Shown: positions 1 to 7,965 of the stretch, piece by piece
How the letters are laid out: each line of letters starts with the position of its first letter
Numbering within the stretch: the first letter of the stretch is position 1
From: Clostridia bacterium
GTDB taxonomy: Bacteria; Bacillota; Clostridia; Christensenellales; CAG-138
Assembly: GCA_016293975.1 (NCBI GenBank)
Contig: JAEDCW010000020.1
Span: forward strand, 1-29,060
DNA: 29,060 nucleotides
Reading direction: 5' to 3'
Position numbers and translations under genes: made by a program
Notes under the pieces: model-generated
Database searches by the model: none
The model's input: only the letters and a program-made list of their open reading frames with translations
Told to the model about the DNA's origin: nothing

Positions 1-6
1 CATAAC

Positions 7-1041
7 ATGAAGAAAGTCCAAAATGGAATGCACATATACGAATATGTCGCTTATTCAGCGGTGTTGTTAGCCGTTATGCTTATTTGCATATGCGTGGGAA
101 GCGTCGATGTTGCGCTCAGCGATACGCTTACGGTCATATGGAATTCCGTTTGGGGACTCTCCATACCGGATTCGATTACGACGACTGCGATAATATGGTC
201 TGTAAGGCTTCCACGAGTGCTTTGCGTAGCATTTACGGGTGCGGCGCTTTCGCTGTCGGGTGCGGTGATGCAGGGACTTTTGAAGAATCCGCTTGCGGAC
301 GGCTCGACATTGGGCGTATCCTCGGGAGCATCGCTCGGAGCGATAATTGCAATTGCATTCGGAATAATAATCCCGTCACTTCCCTTTGCAGGGAGCACGA
401 TACTTGCAGTTTTGTTTGCATTTGCATCTCTGGTTATAATACTCGTGCTCTCTTATAAACTCGATTATTCGCTTTCTACGGGCACAATAATACTCATAGG
501 TGTCATTTTCTCAATGTTTGTATCGAGCATAGTGAGCCTTATCGTCACATTTGCATCGGACAAGGTAAAGGCGATAATGTTCTGGACTATGGGCAGCTTA
601 CAGGGAAGTACATATGCGGATGCTCTGCTTTTGCTTGTAACGACAATCGTTTTTGGCGGCATACTCATGACATTGGGTAATGAGCTCAATGCACTTGCAA
701 TAGGTGAGGACAACGCAAGAAACGTAGGCGTCAATGTTAAGCGAGTGAAGCTTATAGTCATGATATGCGTGTCCGTACTCATCGGTGTATGCGTATCAGT
801 GGGTGGAACAATAGGCTTTGTGGGACTGGTGACGCCTCATATGGTGAGGCTTATCGCAGGGCCGAATCACAGACGACTATTGCCTGCATCGGTGTTTGCC
901 GGTGCTGTTTTCCTCATGCTTGCGGACCTTGTGGCAAGGGTAGTACTGAAACCCGTAGAACTTCCCATAGGCGTTGTAACGTCGCTCATAGGTGCGGTCG
1001 TATTTGTAATCATATTCTATAGGAGTAAAAAGGTGTGCTGA
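7..1041 (+). CDS. btuC: BtuC/FecCD-family ABC transporter permease (probable cobamide or corrinoid uptake)
   Basis: This is a polytopic inner-membrane permease of the FecCD/BtuC family, 344 residues, about the usual length. The protein is dominated by hydrophobic segments. It carries family hallmarks: a stretch near residues 72-105 (RLPRVL, then GAALSLSGAVMQGLLKNPLADG) and, near 265-285, the GTIGFVGLVTPHMVR segment that contacts the ATPase. The ATG at 7 is close to the window edge, so no ribosome binding site can be judged and the start could lie further upstream or at Met8. The next gene, an ATPase, overlaps its stop codon, and both are followed by cobamide nucleotide-loop genes. That context makes corrinoid the likely substrate, although FecCD permeases also carry siderophores and haem. 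The substrate-binding protein is not in the window. Confidence 0.85.
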   Translation: MKKVQNGMHIYEYVAYSAVLLAVMLICICVGSVDVALSDTLTVIWNSVWGLSIPDSITTTAIIWSVRLPRVLCVAFTGAALSLSGAVMQGLLKNPLADGSTLGVSSGASLGAIIAIAFGIIIPSLPFAGSTILAVLFAFASLVIILVLSYKLDYSLSTGTIILIGVIFSMFVSSIVSLIVTFASDKVKAIMFWTMGSLQGSTYADALLLLVTTIVFGGILMTLGNELNALAIGEDNARNVGVNVKRVKLIVMICVSVLIGVCVSVGGTIGFVGLVTPHMVRLIAGPNHRRLLPASVFAGAVFLMLADLVARVVLKPVELPIGVVTSLIGAVVFVIIFYRSKKVC

Positions 1042-1787
1042 GTGTTGAAGATTTGACAGTAAAATACGGAAGCTTTACGGCACTCGACGCCATATCATTT
1101 GACGTAGACGAGGGACAATGGCTCATGGTCGCGGGGCCGAACGGAGCGGGAAAGTCTACGATTGTATCCGCCGTATCTCAAGGTGTGCCCTATGGGGGAC
1201 AGATACGTTTCAATGGCACGGATTTGTCGCGTATGCGCTCTAAACTCATAGCGAGGCACATCGCAATACTTACGCAAAACCATTCAGTAGGCTATTCATT
1301 CACCGTTAAGGAAATAACGATGCTCGGCAGATATGCCTACAGAGAGGCGATGTCGGGATTTACAAAGGCGGACGAGGAAGCCGTACAAAGGGCACTTGAG
1401 CAGACGGGCATGGCGGAATATGCAAACAAGTCGGTCCTCGCGCTTTCGGGGGGGGAATTACAGCGCGTATTTCTTGCGCAGGTGTTTGCACAGGATCCGA
1501 AACTGCTTATACTCGATGAGCCCGCGAATCATCTCGACCTGATATACCAAAAACAGATATTCGGAATCATCAAAGAATGGCTGTGCCAAGAGGGCAGAGC
1601 TGTCATATCGGTGGTGCATGAACTGTCGCTCGCCAGGGCTTACGGTACGCACGCACTGCTTATGGATAAAGGGAGAATCGTTTCCCATGGAGAGATCAAT
1701 AACGTACTAACTGCAGAGAATCTCGAGACGGTATATTCGATGGACGTGTACGCCTATATGAGACAACTGCTTGAGCTTTGGAGGTAA
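1035..1787 (+). CDS. btuD: ABC transporter ATP-binding protein, BtuD/FecE type
   Basis: Cytoplasmic ATPase subunit that powers the upstream permease. The 250-residue protein has every expected motif in order: Walker A GPNGAGKST near residue 34, ABC signature LSGGE near 137, Walker B LLILDEP near 156 and an H-loop histidine (VVHELSLA) near 194. The start is the GTG at 1035, which overlaps the permease stop (1039-1041) and has an AGGAG at 1021-1025 nine bases upstream, so the two genes are probably translationally coupled. Family membership is clear. The corrinoid substrate is inferred from the operon (cobT, cobU, cobS and a CbiR-like gene downstream). Confidence 0.9.
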   Translation: MLSVEDLTVKYGSFTALDAISFDVDEGQWLMVAGPNGAGKSTIVSAVSQGVPYGGQIRFNGTDLSRMRSKLIARHIAILTQNHSVGYSFTVKEITMLGRYAYREAMSGFTKADEEAVQRALEQTGMAEYANKSVLALSGGELQRVFLAQVFAQDPKLLILDEPANHLDLIYQKQIFGIIKEWLCQEGRAVISVVHELSLARAYGTHALLMDKGRIVSHGEINNVLTAENLETVYSMDVYAYMRQLLELWR

Positions 1788-1789
1788 AT

Positions 1790-2851
1790 ATGGATTTTTT
1801 GAAGTTAAATCAATCAATAGCTCCCATCGATGAAAGTTCCGCTCGCGAAGCGGGGCGCAGATGGGACAGTATAGCCAAGCCGGTCGGAAGCCTGGGAAGG
1901 CTTGAAAGCGCGGTATCGTCTATTGCGGCGCTTACAGGAAGTGCGCGGATAGACATAGATAAGAGGGTCGTCGCAGTCATGTGCGCGGATAACGGCGTAC
2001 TTGCCGAGGGTGTTGCGAGTACTCCGCAGGATATAACTGCAGTTATGGCAGAATTCATACTGGCCGGTAATTCGTGCGTATGCAAGATGGCGCAGTACGC
2101 AAATGCGGATGTATTCCCGATAGATATTGGTATGGTAAGGCGCGTAGAAGGTGTAGAAGATCGCCATGTGGCAAACGGCACAAAAAACATTGCTGTAGGC
2201 AGTGCCATGACAAGGGAAGAGGGCGAAGCCGCAATAATGACGGGTATCGATTTGGCAGACCGCTACAAGGCGGCGGGCTATAAGATAGTAATAACGGGCG
2301 AAATGGGCATAGGGAATACCACTACGTCGAGTGCTATAGCCGCAGTGCTCTTAGGCAGAAGTGTAAAGGAAGTTACGGGAAGAGGCGCGGGCATTTCCGA
2401 CGATATGCTTATGAATAAGATACGTGTCATAGAGCGCGCCATAGAGGTCAACAAGCCGGATCCCACAGACGCGTTTGACGTACTGTGCAAACTCGGCGGC
2501 TTCGATATCGCAGGCATGGTAGGATTGTATATAGGCTGTGCGATCAACAGGATACCGATTATCATCGACGGCATTATCAGCTCGGTAGCGGCACTTGTCG
2601 CATACAGACTTTGCCCGAATTCGGTGTGTGCAATGCTTGCAAGTCACGAATCTGTAGAGCCTGCTGCATGCGATATACTCAAGGAGCTCGGTACTGAGGC
2701 GTTTCTTAACTGCGAGATGAGACTCGGTGAGGGTACGGGTGCCGTTTGTATGCTGCCCGTACTCGACATGGCACTTGCGGTATACAACAATATGTCCACA
2801 TATGACGATATAGGTCTTGAGGCATTCGACCCGGACAAAGAGGAGAACTGA
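1790..2851 (+). CDS. cobT: Nicotinate-nucleotide-dimethylbenzimidazole phosphoribosyltransferase CobT
   Basis: CobT transfers phosphoribose from nicotinate mononucleotide to the lower-ligand base, making alpha-ribazole phosphate for the cobamide nucleotide loop. The 353-residue length matches the family. Visible signatures are KPVGSLGRLE near the N-terminus, GEMGIGNTTTSSA, GAGISDD, NKPDPTDAFDVLCKLGGFDI, and RLGEGTGA near residue 312, whose glutamate (about E314) corresponds to the catalytic Glu of the Salmonella enzyme. An upstream in-frame TTG (1778) exists, but GGAGG at 1780-1784 sits five bases before the ATG at 1790, so I start there. The upstream ATPase stops at 1787 within the same ribosome binding region, and cobU follows with a one-base overlap. 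Confidence 0.95.
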   Translation: MDFLKLNQSIAPIDESSAREAGRRWDSIAKPVGSLGRLESAVSSIAALTGSARIDIDKRVVAVMCADNGVLAEGVASTPQDITAVMAEFILAGNSCVCKMAQYANADVFPIDIGMVRRVEGVEDRHVANGTKNIAVGSAMTREEGEAAIMTGIDLADRYKAAGYKIVITGEMGIGNTTTSSAIAAVLLGRSVKEVTGRGAGISDDMLMNKIRVIERAIEVNKPDPTDAFDVLCKLGGFDIAGMVGLYIGCAINRIPIIIDGIISSVAALVAYRLCPNSVCAMLASHESVEPAACDILKELGTEAFLNCEMRLGEGTGAVCMLPVLDMALAVYNNMSTYDDIGLEAFDPDKEEN

Positions 2852-3378
2852 TGAGGATATTGTTGACCGGGGGCTCTGCCTGCGGGAAAAGCACATATGC
2901 GGAGACTCTGGCAACTCGGCTTGATTCGGAGCTTTACTACATTGCGGCGATGAAACCCTATGACGATGAAGCTTACGCCAAAATAGCTCGCCACAGGGAA
3001 ATGCGGAGCGGCAAGGGCTTTGAGACGATAGAGCGCTACACTGATATGGCCGGAATTGTTTTGCCCAAAAAGGGAACAGTGCTTTTGGAATGCATATGTA
3101 ATCTTACGGCAAACGAGATGTTTGACAGCACGGGTGCGATAACCGACCCGTATGAGGCGGTAATAGCGGGAGTGAATGCACTTGCGAATCAATGCAATAA
3201 CACCATTGTCGTCACAAACGATGTGGGGAGCGACAACGGGGCGTATGAACCCGAAACTCGACGGTACATAGAGGTGCTCGGGCGAATAAACCGAAAACTC
3301 GCCGCGGATTTTGATTGCGTTATAGAGATGGTGTGCGGTATACCTATAGTGTTAAAGGGGGAATTGCCATGTCTGTAA
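2851..3378 (+). CDS. cobU: Bifunctional adenosylcobinamide kinase / adenosylcobinamide-phosphate guanylyltransferase
   Basis: CobU phosphorylates adenosylcobinamide and then activates it with GTP to AdoCbi-GDP, the substrate of CobS. The 175 residues fit the family length. The P-loop GGSACGKSTYAE lies at residues 7-18, a YIAAMKPYDDE segment follows, and the ARHREMR stretch near residue 49 supplies the histidine expected for guanylylation. The C-terminal GRINRKLA...CGIPIVLKG block is also typical. The ATG shares its A with the cobT stop (TGATG), and AGGAG at 2841-2845 supports it. The start of cobS lies nine bases before its end. It differs clearly from the shorter CobU-like protein encoded at 4136-4483. 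Confidence 0.92.
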   Translation: MRILLTGGSACGKSTYAETLATRLDSELYYIAAMKPYDDEAYAKIARHREMRSGKGFETIERYTDMAGIVLPKKGTVLLECICNLTANEMFDSTGAITDPYEAVIAGVNALANQCNNTIVVTNDVGSDNGAYEPETRRYIEVLGRINRKLAADFDCVIEMVCGIPIVLKGELPCL

Positions 3379-4145
3379 TCAAATCAATAGTTATAGCGTT
3401 TTCGATGTTTTCGATAATGCCGATGCCTCGTGTTGAGTGGGACAAACAGAATATGAAGTTCGCACTCGCATTCATGCCTCTTGTCGGTGCAGTGATAGGT
3501 GCGGTACTTTACGGGTGGCTGTTGATTAATAAGCTGCTTGGATTTGGCTCTATTCTGTTTGCGGCGGGGATTACGGCGATTCCCATAGCTATAAGCGGGG
3601 CGATACATATGGACGGCTTTTGCGACACGATTGATGCGCTTTCAAGCCATGCAGATACCGAGAAGAAGAGGGCAATACTGAAAGACCCTCACACGGGAGC
3701 ATTTGCGGTAATAGGTGCGTGTGTCTATTTCCTCCTGTACTTCACGCTCGCCACTGAGCTTCCCATGACGTTTGAAACGGTATACACGCTCGGAATCATC
3801 CATGTTATCAGTCGTGCGCTTGCAGGGTTAGTTTGTGCTATTATGACTCCTAAAGAGAGACAAGGACTTGGCAGCACGTTTCACGATGCCGCCTCGGGTG
3901 CATCGAAATTGATACTCTGGTTCATAATCGGGATTGCCGCCGCGGCGATAGTGTTACTCGACGGACTTACCGGAGCGTTCGTACTCATAAGTGCGGCAAT
4001 AGCAGTCACATACACGGTTCACATAGCTCGGAAAGAATTCGGAGGTATCTCGGGCGATTTGGCGGGCTTTTTGATACAACTGCTTGAGATAGCCGCGGTT
4101 ACGATAATATGCATTACATGGAAGGTGAGAGCCATATGGTTTTGA
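3369..4145 (+). CDS. cobS: Adenosylcobinamide-GDP ribazoletransferase (cobalamin 5'-phosphate synthase) CobS
   Basis: Integral membrane enzyme that joins AdoCbi-GDP to alpha-ribazole (phosphate), completing the cobamide. The 258-residue protein has several hydrophobic helices and the CobS signature HMDGFCDTIDALSSHAD followed by ILKDPHTGAFAVIG, which carries the acidic residues thought to bind Mg2+. The frame is open upstream, but the ATG at 3369 is preceded by a G-rich AAGGGGG tract at 3354-3360 and aligns with the usual short N-terminus before the first membrane segment, so I start there. It overlaps cobU by ten bases and the next gene by ten bases, pointing to coupled translation. Confidence 0.93.
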   Translation: MSVIKSIVIAFSMFSIMPMPRVEWDKQNMKFALAFMPLVGAVIGAVLYGWLLINKLLGFGSILFAAGITAIPIAISGAIHMDGFCDTIDALSSHADTEKKRAILKDPHTGAFAVIGACVYFLLYFTLATELPMTFETVYTLGIIHVISRALAGLVCAIMTPKERQGLGSTFHDAASGASKLILWFIIGIAAAAIVLLDGLTGAFVLISAAIAVTYTVHIARKEFGGISGDLAGFLIQLLEIAAVTIICITWKVRAIWF

Positions 4146-4483
4146 TTATCGGCGGACAGTCCTCGGGAAAACTCGATTATGTGCTTAGTCTTGGCTACAC
4201 TCCCGACATGGTAGCCGACGGAGTGATAGATGATAGACCTGTTGTGTATAACCTGCAGGACATAATCGCAAAAGACCCGAGAAACGCCTCTGAGCTATTG
4301 CCTCTGCTCGAAAACAAGGAACTCGTCATTTGCAATGAGGTCGGGAGCGGAGTAATACCCGTGATAAAAAACGACAGAATGGCACGCGAGGCTACGGGAA
4401 GGCTATGCGTATTGTTGGCTAAGAAAGCTACTAAAGTAATCAGGCTTATCTGTGGCATACCTACGGTCATAAAGGGCAGTTGA
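4136..4483 (+). CDS. Short CobU-like protein with an altered P-loop
   Basis: This 115-residue protein resembles CobU at both ends. The N-terminus reads LIIGGQSSGKLDY, a degenerate P-loop in which the usual Ser/Thr after GK is Leu. The C-terminal half contains the CobU pattern NEVGSGVIP...RMAREATGRL followed by CGIPTVIKG. The central region, which in full-length CobU includes the guanylylated histidine, is missing. Start chosen at the ATG at 4136 because it places the P-loop at the N-terminus and has GGAAGGTGAG upstream; it overlaps the cobS stop. It lies in the cobamide operon with a full-length cobU two genes upstream, so it may be a subunit, regulator or specialised kinase. Catalytic activity as a bifunctional CobU seems unlikely. 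Confidence 0.75.
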   Translation: MVLIIGGQSSGKLDYVLSLGYTPDMVADGVIDDRPVVYNLQDIIAKDPRNASELLPLLENKELVICNEVGSGVIPVIKNDRMAREATGRLCVLLAKKATKVIRLICGIPTVIKGS

Positions 4484-4484
4484 C

Positions 4485-5447
4485 ATGAAAACGACGATTA
4501 ATTTTTCGACCTGCTCATGCGATATCGACCGATATGAGACGGCAGGCGAGCTGAATGCATTTCTGGACGAATTCGGTATAGACGGCATAGAGTTGTCATG
4601 TCAATGGCAATTCGACGAGAGCCGCATCCCGACAAACAGGGTGATAGGCATACATATGAGGGCGTTTGCCAATTGGATGGATTTCTATCTTGGCAATACA
4701 GATGCGCTTGTACGCGAGTTCGACAACCGCCCTAATTGGGAGAAGTTTTATGGCGGAAGCGACAAAAACGCACTTATACGGCAGTTCAAATGTGACCTCG
4801 AAGCCGCAGAGCGCTACAATGCCGAGTATCTTGTCTTCCATGTGGCAAACGAAACAATAGAGGAGGGCTTCACAGGTGAATACTCCTATACAGACGAGCA
4901 GGTTGCAGACTGTGCCGCAGAACTGTTAAATGAGCTGTTTTCGAATTATAAGGGTTCGGCCGCATTATTGCTCGAAAACCTATGGATGCCCGGGCTGACC
5001 ATGAGAGCACCCGTTATCACGGAGCGCCTGCTCAACTCAATCGAGTATGAAAACAAGGGTATAATGCTCGACACGGGACACCTCATGCATACCGACATTT
5101 CCATCGATACGCAGGAACAGGGGGTGAAGTTGATCAATGAGATGCTCGATATCCATGGAGAGCTGACAAAACACATCAGAGGCGTGCATTTGCATCAATC
5201 CGCCACCGGAGCGTACATGAGGAAGCTCTACGGAAGTGCTACAGAGCTTAAGCCAACGTACGAGGAGAGGACTATGCAGATGTATCTCAATGCATTTGCG
5301 ATAGATAGACACGAGCCTTTTACCTGTGCAGGCGTTAAGGCGTTAGTCGAACGCATTGCTCCGCAGTATTTGACATTTGAGCTTATGAGTGAGAGCCGCG
5401 AGCAACATAAAAAGCTGCTGTCTGAGCAGTTCGATGCACTTCGTTGA
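4485..5447 (+). CDS. cbiR: TIM-barrel (AP endonuclease 2 superfamily) protein, probable cobamide-remodelling hydrolase CbiR
   Basis: The 320-residue protein has the layout of a xylose-isomerase-like TIM barrel: an early INFSTCSCDIDRY strand, EYLVFHVANE near residue 120, LLLENLWMPG near 165, a metal-site-like MLDTGHLMHTD near 200, GVHLHQSATGAYMR near 240, and LTFELMSES near the end. By family it would bind a divalent metal. CbiR enzymes of this superfamily hydrolyse the phosphoribosyl bond of cobamides so that the lower ligand can be exchanged. The location as the last gene of a btuCD-cobTUS operon, one base after the CobU-like gene, strongly suggests that role. The name rests on context and fold, not on an alignment; another sugar-phosphate isomerase-like function is possible. 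AAAGGG at 4471-4476 precedes the start. Confidence 0.7.
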   Translation: MKTTINFSTCSCDIDRYETAGELNAFLDEFGIDGIELSCQWQFDESRIPTNRVIGIHMRAFANWMDFYLGNTDALVREFDNRPNWEKFYGGSDKNALIRQFKCDLEAAERYNAEYLVFHVANETIEEGFTGEYSYTDEQVADCAAELLNELFSNYKGSAALLLENLWMPGLTMRAPVITERLLNSIEYENKGIMLDTGHLMHTDISIDTQEQGVKLINEMLDIHGELTKHIRGVHLHQSATGAYMRKLYGSATELKPTYEERTMQMYLNAFAIDRHEPFTCAGVKALVERIAPQYLTFELMSESREQHKKLLSEQFDALR

Positions 5448-5453
5448 ACGCGA

Positions 5454-5783
5454 TCATTGCCTGGGAATTACCGCGAGATAACGCAAATCGCCGTCGGAGT
5501 TGTTCACGAGGCTGTGCGAATGTCCCTTGGGGCAGTAATGGCAGGAGCCTTCGGCGAGTGTCTCTGAGGTTTCGTCGTACAGCACGATGCCTTTGCCGCT
5601 GAGAATGTATATTACCTCGCTGTCGATTTCGTGCGTATGCATACCTATCGAGCAACCGGGTTGAAGCAGGCCCATCATAACCTTGTTCAAGCCGTCGCAA
5701 AACAAACGCATGATCGTGTCGCCGTTGCCGCCCTTAAACTTATTGTTTCTTACTTCGTCTATCTTTGAAAACTCTATCAGCAT
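5454..5783 (-). CDS. Small cupin-domain protein
   Basis: A 109-residue single-domain cupin. The first cupin motif is visible as MHTHEIDSEVIYILSGKG near residues 48-65 (H-x-H-x5-E type metal ligands), and the second as CPKGHSHSLVN near residue 83. Such proteins usually bind a metal and act as small isomerases, dioxygenases or ligand sensors; the substrate cannot be told from sequence. A clear ribosome binding site (GGAGGTG on the minus strand, 5791-5797) supports the ATG at 5783. The gene converges on the cobamide operon, with only six bases between the stops, and is divergent from rex. Confidence 0.85.
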   Translation of the reverse strand: MLIEFSKIDEVRNNKFKGGNGDTIMRLFCDGLNKVMMGLLQPGCSIGMHTHEIDSEVIYILSGKGIVLYDETSETLAEGSCHYCPKGHSHSLVNNSDGDLRYLAVIPRQ

Positions 5784-5864
5784 TATAATACACCTCCGAC
5801 TGCTTACCGAGGATTATACACCCAAAGTCGGCATACGACAATGACAGGACATTTAAGTTTGCTA

Positions 5865-5897
5865 TTGACTTTATAAAAATCGATACTATAATATCGA
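5865..5897 (+). promoter_or_regulatory. Promoter of rex with an overlapping palindrome
   Basis: A near-consensus sigma-A promoter is visible: TTGACT at 5865-5870, 16-bp spacer, TATAAT at 5887-5892. A perfect inverted repeat, TCGATA-CTATAA-TATCGA (5880-5897), covers the -10 element and would be well placed for a repressor, possibly Rex itself. The arms do not match the common Clostridia Rex operator (TTGTTAA-type), so the bound protein is uncertain. Confidence 0.7.
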
Positions 5898-5925
5898 AAG
5901 GACAATATCGAGAGGAGATGCGAAT

Positions 5926-6576
5926 ATGGATGGAGAAGTAAGGCGTCATGCCATATCTGTTCAGGCTTTCAAGAGGATGCCGTACTACTTAGAGTATCTT
6001 AAGAGCTTGCTGAACGAGGGCGTTGCGACCGTTTCTGCACCGAATGTTGCCGCTCATTTCAATTTCAGCGAGATACAGGTCAGAAAGGACTTTGCTTCGG
6101 TTAGCTCGTCACAGGGCAAGCCAAAGCAGGGCTTTGAGCTGAGAAATCTCATAAAGGATATCGAGGAAGTGCTCGGTTATAATAATACCGATGAGGCTGT
6201 GCTCGTAGGCGTTGGGTCGCTGGGCAGGGCACTTATGGCCTACAGTGGTTTTGAGGTGTACGGTCTTAAGATAGTGGCAGCATTTGATACTGACGAGAAT
6301 CTGGTGGGTTCGGAAGTCAGCGGAAAGAAAATAATCCACGCGAGCCGCATAAGCGATATGTGCCGCCGTATGAATGTGCATATAGGCATAATAACAGTAC
6401 CTGCACTGTGCGCACAGACGGTGTGCGACCAGTTGGTGGCCGGTGGTGTAAAGGCTATATGGAATTTCGCACCTCTGCATTTATCCGTGCCGGACAACAT
6501 ACTGGTACAAAACGAAAACATGGCGGCCTCGCTTGCTTTGCTGTCACGTCATCTGAGGGAACAAATGAAGGGATAA
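5926..6576 (+). CDS. rex: Redox-sensing transcriptional repressor Rex
   Basis: Rex binds DNA when NAD+ dominates and releases it when NADH rises, controlling fermentation and hydrogen-metabolism genes. The 216-residue length is typical. Residues 10-75 form the winged helix, including KRMPYYLEYLK, VSAPNVAAHFNFSEIQVRKD and GKPKQGFE. Residues 85 onward form the Rossmann domain with the dinucleotide motif GVGSLGRAL and the VAAFDTDENLVG strand whose acidic residue favours NADH. The ATG at 5926 has GGAG at 5914-5917 eight bases upstream. A LysR gene follows after nine bases, and an alcohol dehydrogenase, nfnAB and a hydrogenase-like operon lie downstream, all plausible members of its regulon. Confidence 0.95.
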   Translation: MDGEVRRHAISVQAFKRMPYYLEYLKSLLNEGVATVSAPNVAAHFNFSEIQVRKDFASVSSSQGKPKQGFELRNLIKDIEEVLGYNNTDEAVLVGVGSLGRALMAYSGFEVYGLKIVAAFDTDENLVGSEVSGKKIIHASRISDMCRRMNVHIGIITVPALCAQTVCDQLVAGGVKAIWNFAPLHLSVPDNILVQNENMAASLALLSRHLREQMKG

Positions 6577-6585
6577 GGGTCTGAT

Positions 6586-7518
6586 ATGAACACTCTGTAT
6601 TTTAAGTATGCTATTGAGGTGGAGAGGTCGCGTTCGATAACACAGGCGGCGGAAAATCTCTTTATGGCTCAGCCAAACCTCAGCAAGGCGATAAAAGAAC
6701 TTGAGGATACGTTGGGGTATGCGATATTCGAGAGGACGCCAAAGGGCGTAATACCTACTGCGCAGGGAACTCAGTTTCTCCAGCACGCGAGGAATATAGT
6801 GCAGCAGCTCGAACAGATGGAGAGCATAGCGGATAAAGGCAGCGACCTAACTCAGCGATTCAGCCTGAGCTTTCCGAGGGTGAGCTATATTTCTCAGGCA
6901 ATTACGCGCCTGGTTTCAAAGCTCGACAAGGAAAAAGGTATACATGTAAATGTCATGGAGACAAATTCAATACAGTCCGTAGCAAATGTCGTCGATGGCA
7001 GGTTCAACCTCGGAATAATTCGCTATCAGATGACGTATGAGCAGTATTTCAAGGATTTTCTTTCGGAGAAGAAGCTGTGCTACGAGCCGATATGGGAGTT
7101 CGAGCACCTCGTAATAATGTCTAAGAACAATCCTCTTGCCGAGGCCGAGACGATAACGGTCAACGACCTAAAGCCCTATATCGAGATAGCTCACGGGGAT
7201 AATGTCATACCTTATTTAATGTCCGAAAATGTGGGTTATAGTGAAGCATCGACAAAGCGCAGGATAGATCTGTACGAGAGGGGAAACCAGTTCGAGCTCC
7301 TGTGCAATATCCCCGAGACATTTATGTGGGTATCACCGGTACCGAATGATATCGTGCAAAGGTACAATCTCGTACAAAGAAAATGCCCGTTCCAGGGAAA
7401 TAAGTATAAGGACGTGTTGATATATCAAAAGGGATATGCATTTACCGACATTGACAAGCGTTTTATCGATAAACTCTACAGCTCGAAAAACGAGGTTTCG
7501 TTCTGTACATACAGATGA
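6586..7518 (+). CDS. LysR-family transcriptional regulator
   Basis: A 310-residue LysR-type regulator. The N-terminal winged HTH is clear: SRSITQAAENLFMAQPNLSK at about residues 14-33, then the wing with IFERTPKGVIPTAQG. The remainder is the periplasmic-binding-like effector domain. AAGGG at 6575-6579 precedes the ATG by six bases, and only nine bases separate it from rex, so the two are probably co-transcribed. LysR proteins often control a neighbouring gene; here the nearest candidate is the alcohol dehydrogenase whose leader carries two adjacent palindromes. The effector is unknown. Confidence 0.9.
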   Translation: MNTLYFKYAIEVERSRSITQAAENLFMAQPNLSKAIKELEDTLGYAIFERTPKGVIPTAQGTQFLQHARNIVQQLEQMESIADKGSDLTQRFSLSFPRVSYISQAITRLVSKLDKEKGIHVNVMETNSIQSVANVVDGRFNLGIIRYQMTYEQYFKDFLSEKKLCYEPIWEFEHLVIMSKNNPLAEAETITVNDLKPYIEIAHGDNVIPYLMSENVGYSEASTKRRIDLYERGNQFELLCNIPETFMWVSPVPNDIVQRYNLVQRKCPFQGNKYKDVLIYQKGYAFTDIDKRFIDKLYSSKNEVSFCTYR

Positions 7519-7965
7519 GCAGGCAAGACCACATATGCACCTTCATCATAGTAATGGGAGCTTTTTCTGCCTTATGTTGGGGATTCATGGGTGATAGAAG
7601 CATTGTCTGGCTAAAAACTAAGCTTTTTTCAACAAAACGATATCGATATCGGAATATGGATATTCCATTATCTATATAGGCTTAACATAGTATTGTGTCT
7701 ACATTTGACAATTTTGACGAAAGTGGCGGCAGAAACAGGAAAAACAGCCGTATATTAACTGTTGAGCAAGTAGATTTTGGCATAACGCAGGCGAAAAAAC
7801 ACCGATAGTTTACTGATAACAACAGGAAAAATGGCAATCTTATAGCCACATATCGATATAGTACTACTGATATGCGCTTTTTATATTTCACATATTCCAT
7901 CAACTGTTATAGAATTTAGCCATCAAGGAGAACAACCCATTGAAAAATGATTGGAGGATAATACA
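7519..7965 (+). promoter_or_regulatory. Palindrome-rich leader upstream of the alcohol dehydrogenase
   Basis: This 447-base gap has no convincing gene; a 73-codon minus-strand open frame in it resembles nothing recognisable. It contains a perfect 14-bp palindrome CGATATCGATATCG (7638-7651), immediately followed by GGAATAT-GG-ATATTCC (7651-7666), and a third palindrome ATATCGATAT (7850-7859). These are candidate operators for Rex or the LysR protein. I could not place a confident promoter. GGAGG at 7953-7957 is the ribosome binding site of the next gene. Confidence 0.55.

Noticed and set aside
7682..7903. 73-codon minus-strand open frame in the dehydrogenase leader
   Set aside because: No ribosome binding site, unrecognisable product, and it covers the palindromic control region of the next gene.
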